A stretch of 64,000 nucleotides of DNA, taken from Trachythela sp. YZ-2020. Its lineage: Eukaryota; Cnidaria; Anthozoa; Malacalcyonacea; Clavulariidae. Numbering within the stretch: position 1 is the first letter of the stretch; the number at the start of each line of letters is the position of its first letter. The notes below the pieces were generated by a model that worked only from the letters and a program-made list of their open reading frames with translations, did no database searches and had not been told where the DNA came from. The stretch lies in the NCBI GenBank assembly GCA_016169945.1, contig JADLSH010000106.1:682001-746000 (forward strand), read 5' to 3'. This document shows, in pieces, positions 12,325-20,225 of the stretch. Position numbers and translations under genes: made by a program.

Positions 12325-12513
12325 ATGATGATATGCAAGGCAAGTTTGGGCAAGACAGTCATTAAGCTGAACTCAGCATTTTCGTCACAAAAAGAGTTAA
12401 TCCTTACGCTTTTTATCACAATAGCTATAGCGTCCTTATATATTTTACTAAGCGTCGTGTTCCAAACACAGTCCGTTTCGACAACGATTACAGCAGCAGC
12501 TTACTGGTTTTAG
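12325..12513 (+). CDS. 62-aa single-TM hypothetical protein, left arm
   Basis: An ATG-started frame with a polar N-terminus and one hydrophobic segment (about residues 26-46, TLFITIAIASLYILLSVVF), followed by a Ser/Thr/Ala-rich tail. This predicts a small one-pass membrane protein. The copy in the right arm is identical at the protein level, so the frame is either recent or maintained. Part of the 31-bp direct repeat lies inside its 3' coding region (the QTQSVSTT codons). No family is recognised. Small membrane proteins are common in DNA viruses related to Polintons, but that link is inference only. Confidence 0.5.
   Translation: MMICKASLGKTVIKLNSAFSSQKELILTLFITIAIASLYILLSVVFQTQSVSTTITAAAYWF
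12457..12487 (+). repeat. 31-bp direct repeat, left copy 1
   Basis: GTGTTCCAAACACAGTCCGT... with an internal TGTTCCAAACA near-palindrome. It is repeated exactly at 13242-13272, and the pair brackets the 90-aa ORF and the GRF gene. It could be a shared transcription or processing signal. Confidence 0.8.
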
Positions 12514-12546
12514 TACTTTGGATTTTACTCGTGAGAAGAATATACA

Positions 12547-12819
12547 ATGACTATCGACATACTGTTCATGGCCAAGAATCAACTTGTGCTTCGTGTCAAT
12601 ATGTGTGCTTCTAGTTTTGAGAATAAAATCTTAAATGAATTGACAGATGCAGAGTTTGAGAAAGGGGTTCCCGTTTATGATGACGACGAAGATAGATATG
12701 TATATACTAATGAAGAGTTTATTGAAAAGGTTTGGTACGCGTGTGTCAAGCATGGATATATCTCTGAAGATTACGATATCATGGGGAAGTTTCTTGACGA
12801 AATAAAAGTCACTCCATAA
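12547..12819 (+). CDS. 90-aa acidic hypothetical protein, left arm
   Basis: Starts at ATG 12547 (MTIDILFMAKNQLVLRV) and ends in TAA, with an acidic middle (YDDDEDRYVY) and no TM segment or metal-binding motif. The right-arm copy is identical. It lies between the one-TM ORF and the GRF gene on the same strand with short gaps, so a shared transcript is plausible. I do not recognise the family. Identical preservation in both arms argues that it is a real gene of the element rather than a chance frame. Confidence 0.6.
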   Translation: MTIDILFMAKNQLVLRVNMCASSFENKILNELTDAEFEKGVPVYDDDEDRYVYTNEEFIEKVWYACVKHGYISEDYDIMGKFLDEIKVTP

Positions 12820-12832
12820 GCAAATTTTGACA

Positions 12833-13175
12833 ATGGGGAAATGTATTCGAAGAGCCAAGACCTATATGTCAACATGCAATGGTATACTATGAACGAAAAG
12901 TCAAGAAAGATGGACCAAACCAAAACCGTCTATTTTACTGTTGCCCCAAAGAAGACGTTTGTGGTTTCTTCGAATGGGAGAAGCAAGACCCTCGTGTGAT
13001 CAATACTGGCATCGGACTTTTCAGTAATCCACTACAATACCGATACAAGATTGAAGAAATAGAAGAGATATTTAATAGTACTAAATCTAACACTAAAGAG
13101 GCATACGCGGAATATACATTTCTTAAATCTGTTAATGCTTTAACAAGTGAACTTGATGAAATAGACATCTTTTAG
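12833..13175 (+). pseudogene. GRF zinc-finger gene, left arm, frameshifted
   Basis: Same gene as 19065-19406, but one extra A after GGGGAA (near 12840) shifts the frame directly behind the natural ATG. Translation could restart at ATG 12879 and give 98 residues, but these lack the first zinc ligand (the Cys in ICQHAMVYY). The rest of the finger (NRLFYCCPKEDVCGFFEWEK) is intact. The left copy is therefore probably null for zinc binding while the right copy is intact. The arms have begun to diverge. Confidence 0.82.
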
Positions 13176-13241
13176 CTGTATTTATATATGTGACAATAAA
13201 TATGTTGTAAAAACACTGTGTTGTATGCTTTTCGTTGCGTT

Positions 13242-13272
13242 GTGTTCCAAACACAGTCCGTTTCGACAACGA
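13242..13272 (+). repeat. 31-bp direct repeat, left copy 2
   Basis: Second copy of the 12457 repeat, about 65 bp downstream of the GRF stop codon and after an AATAAA (13195-13200). Copy spacing is 785 bp. Confidence 0.8.
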
Positions 13273-13275
13273 GTA

Positions 13276-13800
13276 AATATATTCTCGTATCTAATATCAC
13301 CTTAAACAAGACGGCTTAGACAACTAATATAGCGAAGCTTAACCTAGTAAAATATTATGCGAAATAATAACAAGTAGAAATATAGCGTTCTAAAACAAAT
13401 ATATGTTTGCCAAGAGATTGTATAAACATAGTTCTTACAGGGATTTAAACCTTACAAAGTTAAAGCGTTTTAGATGTAGCAGAGTGAAAAGCAGTGATTT
13501 TTAAGCGAGATTTACAAGCATATACAAACATTGTATATAAACATTTAGCGTTTGTTAGGTAATTACGGGCAATTAAGATTTTCTAGCTTAAACATTTGAA
13601 TAAATTTAGAATATATTATTATAGCACGGGAAAATATTGTACAATGTACATACAACACACACAGAAATCGTTTAAAAACATATTTATTGCTTACAATTTC
13701 TTTTACAGCGTTAGTAAGGTCTGCTCCTAAGAGCATATCGTTTAGGTGTCTTTTGTATCTTTATTTTTTGTCTAGTTTGGGGGATAATCTTGCAATTGCT
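13276..13800. other. Left-arm non-coding interval
   Basis: About 500 bases between the GRF cassette and the 45-aa ORF, without a supported gene. The matching interval on the right is 18435-18960. Part of it is homologous to the relic at 59385-59605. Confidence 0.5.
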
Positions 13801-13805
13801 AAATC

Positions 13806-13943
13806 TTAAGGTCTCCAATCTGAAAAGTCTACCCAATTAAATATATTTTTAACTAAGGTCTGCTCTGGGTCTGCTTCTAAGAACCTATTATTCTTAAACT
13901 CCATCACTCGCTTGGGAGTATACATTATCCGAATCAACCTCAT
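13806..13943 (-). CDS. 45-aa hypothetical ORF, left arm
   Basis: A short ATG-started frame present in both arms at equal length. It begins MRLIRIMYTPKRVMEF and ends with the aromatic-rich NIFNWVDFSDWRP before TAA. It is basic at the N-terminus and has no TM segment or family match that I know. It runs in the direction opposite to the GRF gene. Small size makes chance a real alternative; conservation of the frame between the arms and the unusual W-rich end are the only support. Confidence 0.35.
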   Translation of the reverse strand: MRLIRIMYTPKRVMEFKNNRFLEADPEQTLVKNIFNWVDFSDWRP

Positions 13944-14030
13944 AGCTTTTCACCTTTTAACCATAACTTTACATTTCTTTAACCCATACCGAGCAAGCAT
14001 ATCTCTGATATACTTGTTAACTAATCCAAT

Positions 14031-14150
14031 TTCTATGACTTATGACTTATGACTTATGACTTATGACTACGACTATGACTAAGATTGAATCATTGAATCC
14101 TAAGAGATATTGCATGATCCCTTTCTCTAACCTTAACCCCAACCCTAATT
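14031..14150. repeat. Short tandem repeats and telomere-like string, left arm
   Basis: GACTTAT units recur about five times at 14036-14066, followed by CCTTAACCCCAACCCTAA near 14131. It is mirrored at about 18085-18205. This is internal to the arms and does not mark a chromosome end. Confidence 0.65.
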
Positions 14151-14274
14151 CTGATACTTAAACCATTTTCATTGAATCCTCACAAAGTATAATTATACTG
14201 AAATCGAGAAATTCGCATATATCTTTTGATAATTTGGTGGCTCTGAAAAGAGCCGGTTTGGTTGCGCTATGCCT

Positions 14275-14673
14275 TTACAGACTTAGCCATATACAACCAC
14301 AATAACCACATTGAAAATAAACAGACAAGGCGGTATCTCCGACCCCATGTTGGACACTTTCAATACACGAAATGTGTACTCTTGAGTGACAACAAGAGGT
14401 GGTTTTGCTGTCTTGACTGTTTATTTTTTTCACGCAGAACATACAGTGGTGATCGAGCTGTAATGACTGCCTGCAAAGAGCACAGCGCGTAAGGAGCTCT
14501 CCAGTTCTCGAGAAGGCCTCTATTTTCCATCTAGCCAGACACCAGCTGTGGCAAAGATGTCCACAGCAAGGCGTCGTTACGATCATCGTCGTTCCACAAC
14601 GGATCTCTTCGAGGCAGAAATGACATTCCTCGTCATTTTCTGCCTTACCAATGATACCAAAAGTATCGACCAA
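14275..14673 (-). CDS. Tandem RING-type zinc-finger protein, left arm
   Basis: The frame encodes a RING-H2-like module (ECHFCLEEIRCG, then CCGHLCHSWCLARW and RCALC) followed by a second Cys/His cluster (CMFC, CCHSRVHISC, CGYC). The spacing fits two RING-like zinc modules, typical of E3 ubiquitin ligases. From VDTFG onward it is identical to the right-arm copy. Upstream the frame is open to a TAA near 14755 but has no ATG, so the true start is either a non-ATG codon or a spliced 5' exon. One extra A upstream makes the leader differ from the right copy. Confidence 0.7.
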   Translation of the reverse strand: MVDTFGIIGKAENDEECHFCLEEIRCGTTMIVTTPCCGHLCHSWCLARWKIEAFSRTGELLTRCALCRQSLQLDHHCMFCVKKINSQDSKTTSCCHSRVHISCIESVQHGVGDTALSVYFQCGYCGCIWLSL

Positions 14674-15137
14674 TCTTCGCTTTTCTAATTCTTGCTCTGG
14701 CGATGGTAACTGACCAACCTCTTCTATGGTCGAAATCTCGCTTGGACTTTTTTAGGGAAACCACTTCTCGCTTTTATGTGTTCAACTTCAATTGTGTCCT
14801 TTTCGGAACGATAATTAGACCATTTAATGCTCTATTATGTTTCTTTGTGAACTTGTCGGAACGATAATTATCATCATTTGCTGATTATCTTCAAACGCCG
14901 CCCTGATAGATCCAAATGTGAATTCCAAAAAACTCTGTAGAAATCTTTACCTTGACAATGAGTCAACGTTTCTGTGTGGTCTATGGTTTGATTTTTTCCC
15001 ATTCTGTTAAACACGCTATAACCTTACTATACACTATGTGTCTTCATCTTTGCTATAATTTACCCACCCGCAAAATCGAATAGTCAATGATGATGTAGAA
15101 TAAGATTTGTCATTAGTAGGAATCAAAACTACGCATT

Positions 15138-15222
15138 TGCCAAGAGAGGGGTTCGAACCCTCGCGTGCTGAATACACATTGGAACTTAAGTCCGATGAAT
15201 GTATCAGCGTTAACAGGGGCTC
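15138..15222 (-). tRNA. tRNA-Leu(UAA)-like sequence, left arm copy 1, degenerate
   Basis: Read on the minus strand: anticodon arm GGACTTAAGTTCC (loop CTTAAGT, anticodon TAA), a long variable region, T-arm GAGGGTTCGAACCCCTC and the 3' acceptor strand TCTTGGCA. The 5' acceptor strand and A-box are missing or interrupted, so this is a tRNA-derived remnant rather than a functional tRNA. Confidence 0.6.
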
Positions 15223-15404
15223 TCGGGTCTATAAAAGTCCTGTGGTCTATGGTTTGATTTTTTCCCATTCTGTTAAACACGCTATAACCTTACTATACAC
15301 TATATGTCTTCATCTTTGCTATAATTTACCCACCCACAAAAATCGATTAGTCAATGATGATGTAGAATAAGGTTTGTCATTAGTAGAAATCAAAACTACG
15401 CATT

Positions 15405-15490
15405 TGCCAAGAGAGGGGTTCGAACCCTCGCGTGCTGAATACACATTGGAACTTAAGTCCGATGAATGTATCAGCGTTAACAGGGACTCC
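15405..15490 (-). tRNA. tRNA-Leu(UAA)-like sequence, left arm copy 2, degenerate
   Basis: Second copy of the same block, 267 bp further in, with the same anticodon loop and perfect T-arm. It is part of a tandem duplication together with the CTATGGTTTGATTTTTTCCC segment. Confidence 0.6.
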
Positions 15491-15741
15491 GGGTCGATAA
15501 AAGTCCCGCCGGGACATAATTCAAAATGTCCCTGCGGGACTTTTTGTGTCCTGGGAGTCCCGATACGCAAGATTTCTGGGGTACTCCCCACCCAACGATA
15601 ATACACGCATGTGGTTTTGAAAATTTCTATTTTTACACACACTTAAATATCTAAAGGAATAGTGGAAACACCGTCCTCCAAAACTTTGTGTTTTGGATAA
15701 AAATAACTAAAAGCTGGGCGTGCAAGGTATGCCCGACCAAG

Positions 15742-15820
15742 CATCGGGCCATCGGGCCTGACAGTGCATAATCGGGCCTGATAGTGCCTAATCGGGTAAA
15801 ATCGGGCCTGTTCGTTCGGG
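15742..15820. repeat. ATCGGGCC repeats upstream of the core ORF
   Basis: Five ATCGGG(CC/TA) units within 80 bases, about 200-280 bases before the core ORF. This is a possible regulatory array in the single-copy core. Confidence 0.55.
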
Positions 15821-16022
15821 CCATTATGAATTATGTATAAGCATAATTATAAAATGTTATGTTGTTCTTAAAATGAAACATTCACTGGTTAGCTTCGATG
15901 AAGGTAGGAGCTATAGCTATCGCTTAATCGTTGGTTTAACATAAGAAGACGCGAAAGGAATACTATATACTCTGCGAGATCACAACTCAGCAGCAGAATC
16001 TGACTCAGATCACAGTGTAGAG

Positions 16023-16559
16023 ATGGGTAGAAAAAGAAAGTACGTAGAGTCTGATGATGAAACGTCAGAAAGCGATTTTAATAATTCAGATAATACAGAC
16101 AATGAAGTGGAAACTGATGCTACGCCAGAGAGTGATTTGGATAGTTTAGATAATACTGACAGCGAAGTAGATGGTGAATATGAAAGCGATCCATGGGCAC
16201 CTTTAAAAGAGGAAGTATCAAAACGAAATTTAGCAGAGTTCGAAGAGCTAACGCAGAACTTCACTGCAGATGGTCTTGCTGAAGAAGAAGCTAATAGTAA
16301 GGCGTACTTACTTATCCTACCAAAACTTCGTGAAGATTTGCAAAATATTTATCTGGAACGTCTACTATGGATAAGAGAACTTAAGAGAGATGCAATACAA
16401 AAGATTATGGAAACGAGGGACGCATTTGTGAACGATGATAACTTTGACCCTGAAGAAGCATTAGAAGCTGCTATTGATAAAAGAGAATTTCTTTTGAAAA
16501 GAATTTTCAAAGACAAACATTATCCTGATACACACGAAAAGAGTGACAATGACTCTTAA
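16023..16559 (+). CDS. Acidic 178-aa protein in the single-copy core
   Basis: ATG at 16023. Residues 1-60 are a basic start (MGRKRK, NLS-like) followed by an Asp/Glu/Ser-rich repeat (ESDDETSESD, then a related second unit). Residues 60-178 are charged and helical, with PWAPLKEEVSKRN, ILPKLREDLQNIYLERLLW and FDPEEALEAAIDKREFLL. There is no enzyme signature. It is the only ORF not duplicated by the arms. The C-terminal part reminds me of small multi-copy proteins seen in invertebrate genomes, from memory and unverified. A possible AATAAA (about 16578) follows the stop. A nuclear, acidic adaptor-like protein is the safest description. Confidence 0.65.
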   Translation: MGRKRKYVESDDETSESDFNNSDNTDNEVETDATPESDLDSLDNTDSEVDGEYESDPWAPLKEEVSKRNLAEFEELTQNFTADGLAEEEANSKAYLLILPKLREDLQNIYLERLLWIRELKRDAIQKIMETRDAFVNDDNFDPEEALEAAIDKREFLLKRIFKDKHYPDTHEKSDNDS

Positions 16560-17010
16560 TAAGTCTTGTACAAGCCTAAATAAACTACCTATAAACTGTA
16601 TACTCTTAGAAGTATATTACCTTTACTTGTAAGTTCTAAATCGAAATAAATCTGTTTTCCAAAATATAATTCTCTGTTTTTTACTTTCTTCCCATAACCC
16701 CAGAAATCTTGCGTTTCAGGATTTATGTCCCGCAATTTTGAATTATGTCCCGGCCCATTTGGACTTTATGAACTGTTAGCCCTGATAACATCTGATACTT
16801 CATCGGACATACATTCACGGAGTCTTAGTTCCATTGATTTCTACTAATGACAAAGTTTTGATTTCTACTAAATTCTACATCATCATTGACTAATCGATTT
16901 TTGTGTGGGTAAATTATAGCAAAGATGAAGACATATAGTGTATAGTAAGGTTATAGCGTGTTTAACAGAATGGGAAAAAATCAAACCATAGACCACAGGA
17001 CTTTTATAGA

Positions 17011-17100
17011 CCCGAGAGCCCCTGTTAACGCTGATACATTCATCGGACTTAAGTTCCAATGTGTATTCAGCACGCGAGGGTTCGAACCCCTCTCTTGGCA
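17011..17100 (+). tRNA. tRNA-Leu(UAA)-like sequence, right arm, degenerate
   Basis: Plus-strand counterpart with TAA anticodon loop and intact T-arm (GAGGG/CCCTC). The D-arm region has an insertion and no matching 5' acceptor strand is found upstream. The inner second copy in this arm has lost its T-arm (about 16840). Confidence 0.6.
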
Positions 17101-17472
17101 AATGCGTAGTTTTGATTCCTACTAATGACAAATCTTATTCTACATCATCATTGACTATTCGATTTTGCGGGTGGGTAAATTATAGCAAAGATGAAGACAC
17201 ATAGTGTATAGTAAGGTTATAGCGTGTTTAACAGAATGGGAAAAATCAAACCATAGACCACACAGAAACGTTGACTCATTGTCAAGGTAAAGATTTCTAC
17301 AGAGTTTTTTGGAATTCACATTTGGATCTATCAGGGCGGCGTTTGAAGATAATCAGCAAATGATGATAATTATCGTTCCGACAAGTTCACAAAGAAACAT
17401 AATAGAGCATTAAATGGTCTAATTATCGTTCCGAAAAGGACACAATTGAAGATGAACACATAAAAGCCAGAA

Positions 17473-17961
17473 GTGGTTTCCCTAAAAAGTCCAAGCGAGA
17501 TTTCGACCATAGAAGAGGTTGGTCAGTTACCATCGCCAGAGCAAGAATTAGAAAAGCGAAGATTGGTCGATACTTTTGGTATCATTGGTAAGGCAGAAAA
17601 TGACGAGGAATGTCATTTCTGCCTCGAAGAGATCCGTTGTGGAACGACGATGATCGTAACGACGCCTTGCTGTGGACATCTTTGCCACAGCTGGTGTCTG
17701 GCTAGATGGAAAATAGAGGCCTTCTCGAGAACTGGAGAGCTCCTTACGCGCTGTGCTCTTTGCAGGCAGTCATTACAGCTCGATCACCACTGTATGTTCT
17801 GCGTGAAAAAAATAAACAGTCAAGACAGCAAAACCACCTCTTGTTGTCACTCAAGAGTACACATTTCGTGTATTGAAAGTGTCCAACATGGGGTCGGAGA
17901 TACCGCCTTGTCTGTTTATTTTCAATGTGGTTATTGTGGTTGTATATGGCTAAGTCTGTAA
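17473..17961 (+). CDS. Tandem RING-type zinc-finger protein, right arm
   Basis: Up to 162 codons are open between a TAA at 17461 and the stop at 17961. Residues of about 47-95 form a RING-H2-like module (CHFC, CCGHLCHSWC, CALC) and about 103-157 a second Cys/His cluster. No ATG lies ahead of the finger; the first available codon is a GTG, so the drawn start is a limit, not a claim. Two copies of AATTATCGTTCCGA (about 17368 and 17421) sit just upstream and may be promoter elements. The likely role is a ubiquitin ligase acting on host factors; substrate unknown. Confidence 0.7.
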   Translation: MVSLKSPSEISTIEEVGQLPSPEQELEKRRLVDTFGIIGKAENDEECHFCLEEIRCGTTMIVTTPCCGHLCHSWCLARWKIEAFSRTGELLTRCALCRQSLQLDHHCMFCVKKINSQDSKTTSCCHSRVHISCIESVQHGVGDTALSVYFQCGYCGCIWLSL

Positions 17962-18292
17962 AGGCATAGCGCAACCAAACCGGCTCTTTTCAGAGCCACC
18001 AAATTATCAAAAGATATATGCGAATTTCTCGATTTCAGTATAATTATACTTTGTGAGGATTCAATGAAAATGGTTTAAGTATCAGAATTAGGGTTGGGGT
18101 TAAGGTTAGAGAAAGGGATCATGCAATATCTCTTAGGATTCAATGATTCAATCTTAGTCATAGTCGTAGTCATAAGTCATAAGTCATAAGTCATAAGTCA
18201 TAGAAATTGGATTAGTTAACAAGTATATCAGAGATATGCTTGCTCGGTATGGGTTAAAGAAATGTAAAGTTATGGTTAAAAGGTGAAAAGCT

Positions 18293-18430
18293 ATGAGGTT
18301 GATTCGGATAATGTATACTCCCAAGCGAGTGATGGAGTTTAAGAATAATAGGTTCTTAGAAGCAGACCCAGAGCAGACCTTAGTTAAAAATATATTTAAT
18401 TGGGTAGACTTTTCAGATTGGAGACCTTAA
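18293..18430 (+). CDS. 45-aa hypothetical ORF, right arm
   Basis: Mirror copy of 13806-13943 with the same length and the same start and stop. It is downstream of, and on the same strand as, the RING-type gene (17473-17961), so the two could share a transcript running toward the right tip. Confidence 0.35.
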   Translation: MRLIRIMYTPKRVMEFKNNRFLEADPEQTLVKNIFNWVDFSDWRP

Positions 18431-18434
18431 GATT

Positions 18435-18960
18435 TAGCAATTGCAAGATTATCCCCCAAACTAGACAAAAAATAAAGATACAAAAGACACCTAAACGATA
18501 TGCTCTTAGGAGCAGACCTTACTAACGCTGTAAAAGAAATTGTAAGCAATAAATATGTTTTTAAACGATTTCTGTGTGTGTTGTATGTACATTGTACAAT
18601 ATTTTCCCGTGCTATAATAATATATTCTAAATTTATTCAAATGTTTAAGCTAGAAAATCTTAATTGCCCGTAATTACCTAACAAACGCTAAATGTTTATA
18701 TACAATGTTTGTATATGCTTGTAAATCTCGCTTAAAAATCACTGCTTTTCCCACTCTGCTACATCTAAAACGCTTTAACTTTGTAAGGTTTAAATCCCTG
18801 TAAGAACTATGTTTATACAATCTCTTGGCAAACATATATTTGTTTTAGAACGCTATATTTCTACTTGTTATTATTTCGCATAATATTTTACTAGGTTAAG
18901 CTTCGCTATATTAGTTGTCTAAGCCGTCTTGTTTAAGGTGATATTAGATACGAGAATATA
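18435..18960. other. Right-arm non-coding interval
   Basis: Mirror of 13276-13800. Short frames are present, for example 57 codons from about 18500, but they have no recognised motif. The part 18721-18965 matches 59385-59605. Confidence 0.5.
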
Positions 18961-18965
18961 TTTAC

Positions 18966-18996
18966 TCGTTGTCGAAACGGACTGTGTTTGGAACAC
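18966..18996 (-). repeat. 31-bp direct repeat, right copy 2
   Basis: Mirror of 13242-13272, downstream of the right-arm GRF gene. Confidence 0.8.
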
Positions 18997-19064
18997 AACG
19001 CAACGAAAAAGCATACAACACAGTGTTTTTTACAACATATTTATTGTCACATATATAAATACAG

Positions 19065-19406
19065 CTAAAAGATGTCTATTTCATCAAGTTCACTTGTTAA
19101 AGCATTAACAGATTTAAGAAATGTATATTCCGCGTATGCCTCTTTAGTGTTAGATTTAGTACTATTAAATATCTCTTCTATTTCTTCAATCTTGTATCGG
19201 TATTGTAGTGGATTACTGAAAAGTCCGATGCCAGTATTGATCACACGAGGGTCTTGCTTCTCCCATTCGAAGAAACCACAAACGTCTTCTTTGGGGCAAC
19301 AGTAAAATAGACGGTTTTGGTTTGGTCCATCTTTCTTGACTTTTCGTTCATAGTATACCATTGCATGTTGACATATAGGTCTTGGCTCTTCGAATACATT
19401 CCCCAT
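19065..19406 (-). CDS. GRF-type zinc-finger protein, intact, right arm
   Basis: 113 residues from ATG 19406. An N-terminal zf-GRF module is clear: Cys-x-His in ICQHAMVYYERKVKKDGPN, then NRLFYCCPKEDVCGFFEW, the NxxRxFYxC...CxFFxW pattern of the family. GRF fingers bind single-stranded DNA and occur in TOP3A, NEIL3, APE2 and some viral proteins. The C-terminal 60 residues are Lys/Glu-rich without a recognised domain. A larger upstream start would require a non-ATG codon, so ATG 19406 was chosen. In this element the likely role is ssDNA binding in replication or recombination, which is inference. Confidence 0.82.
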   Translation of the reverse strand: MGNVFEEPRPICQHAMVYYERKVKKDGPNQNRLFYCCPKEDVCGFFEWEKQDPRVINTGIGLFSNPLQYRYKIEEIEEIFNSTKSNTKEAYAEYTFLKSVNALTSELDEIDIF

Positions 19407-19419
19407 TGTCAAAATTTGC

Positions 19420-19692
19420 TTATGGAGTGACTTTTATTTCGTCAAGAAACTTCCCCATGATATCGTAATCTTCAGAGATATATCCATGCTTGACACACGC
19501 GTACCAAACCTTTTCAATAAACTCTTCATTAGTATATACATATCTATCTTCGTCGTCATCATAAACGGGAACCCCTTTCTCAAACTCTGCATCTGTCAAT
19601 TCATTTAAGATTTTATTCTCAAAACTAGAAGCACACATATTGACACGAAGCACAAGTTGATTCTTGGCCATGAACAGTATGTCGATAGTCAT
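19420..19692 (-). CDS. 90-aa acidic hypothetical protein, right arm
   Basis: Same 90 residues as the left-arm copy. The stop is followed 13 bases later by the ATG of the intact GRF gene (19406), closer than usual for separate eukaryotic transcription units. This suggests a compact, virus-like gene layout or a bicistronic transcript. Confidence 0.6.
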   Translation of the reverse strand: MTIDILFMAKNQLVLRVNMCASSFENKILNELTDAEFEKGVPVYDDDEDRYVYTNEEFIEKVWYACVKHGYISEDYDIMGKFLDEIKVTP

Positions 19693-19725
19693 TGTATATT
19701 CTTCTCACGAGTAAAATCCAAAGTA

Positions 19726-19914
19726 CTAAAACCAGTAAGCTGCTGCTGTAATCGTTGTCGAAACGGACTGTGTTTGGAACACGACGCTTAGTAAAATATA
19801 TAAGGACGCTATAGCTATTGTGATAAAAAGCGTAAGGATTAACTCTTTTTGTGACGAAAATGCTGAGTTCAGCTTAATGACTGTCTTGCCCAAACTTGCC
19901 TTGCATATCATCAT
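19726..19914 (-). CDS. 62-aa single-TM hypothetical protein, right arm
   Basis: Identical translation to the left-arm copy, read inward from the right tip. It has the same hydrophobic segment at residues 26-46 and the same ATG context. It is followed 33 bp later by the 90-aa ORF in the same direction, an arrangement also seen on the left, so the two may be co-transcribed. Confidence 0.5.
   Translation of the reverse strand: MMICKASLGKTVIKLNSAFSSQKELILTLFITIAIASLYILLSVVFQTQSVSTTITAAAYWF
19752..19782 (-). repeat. 31-bp direct repeat, right copy 1
   Basis: Mirror of 12457-12487, inside the 3' part of the right-arm one-TM ORF. Confidence 0.8.
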
Positions 19915-19964
19915 GATGTCAATACATAATTATGTTTATGATGAGTTGCGTTCGCGGCCCCCTG

Positions 19965-20225
19965 CGCCCCCCTATATGCTAGTGTTTGCGGCCCCCTTGC
20001 ATACTAATTAGTGCGCCCCCCTGTTAATGACGCTGCTCCCCCCTGTTAATGACGCTGCTCCCCCCTGTTTGTTAATGTTCCATATGCTAATGATGTTTGA
20101 ATTTTTAATGACGTGCTCCCCCCTGTTAATGACGCTGCTCCCCCCTGTATGTTAATGTACCATATGCTAATGATGTTTGAATTTTTAATGATGTGCTCCC
20201 CCCTTGCTCCCCCCTGCTCCCCCCT
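19965..20225 (-). repeat. Right subterminal G-run repeats
   Basis: Inverse complement of the left array with seven TGCTCCCCCC copies. A block of about 82 bp, from the AGCATATGG spacer through the G-runs, is present twice here and once on the left. Confidence 0.8.

Larger units (their letters stand above)
12061..15585. repeat. Left inverted arm
   Basis: This arm matches the reverse complement of the right arm over about 3.5 kb with few differences. It has one subterminal repeat block where the right arm has two. It has one extra base in the GRF gene, one extra A upstream of the RING frame, and two intact copies of the tRNA-Leu-like block. The inner edge is taken from the shared CGCAAGATTTCTGGGG at about 15567-15582. 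Confidence 0.88.

Noticed and set aside
14125..14150. Telomere-like CCTTAACCCCAACCCTAA string
   Set aside because: Only two or three degenerate units, mirrored in the other arm; it is inside the element and not an array.
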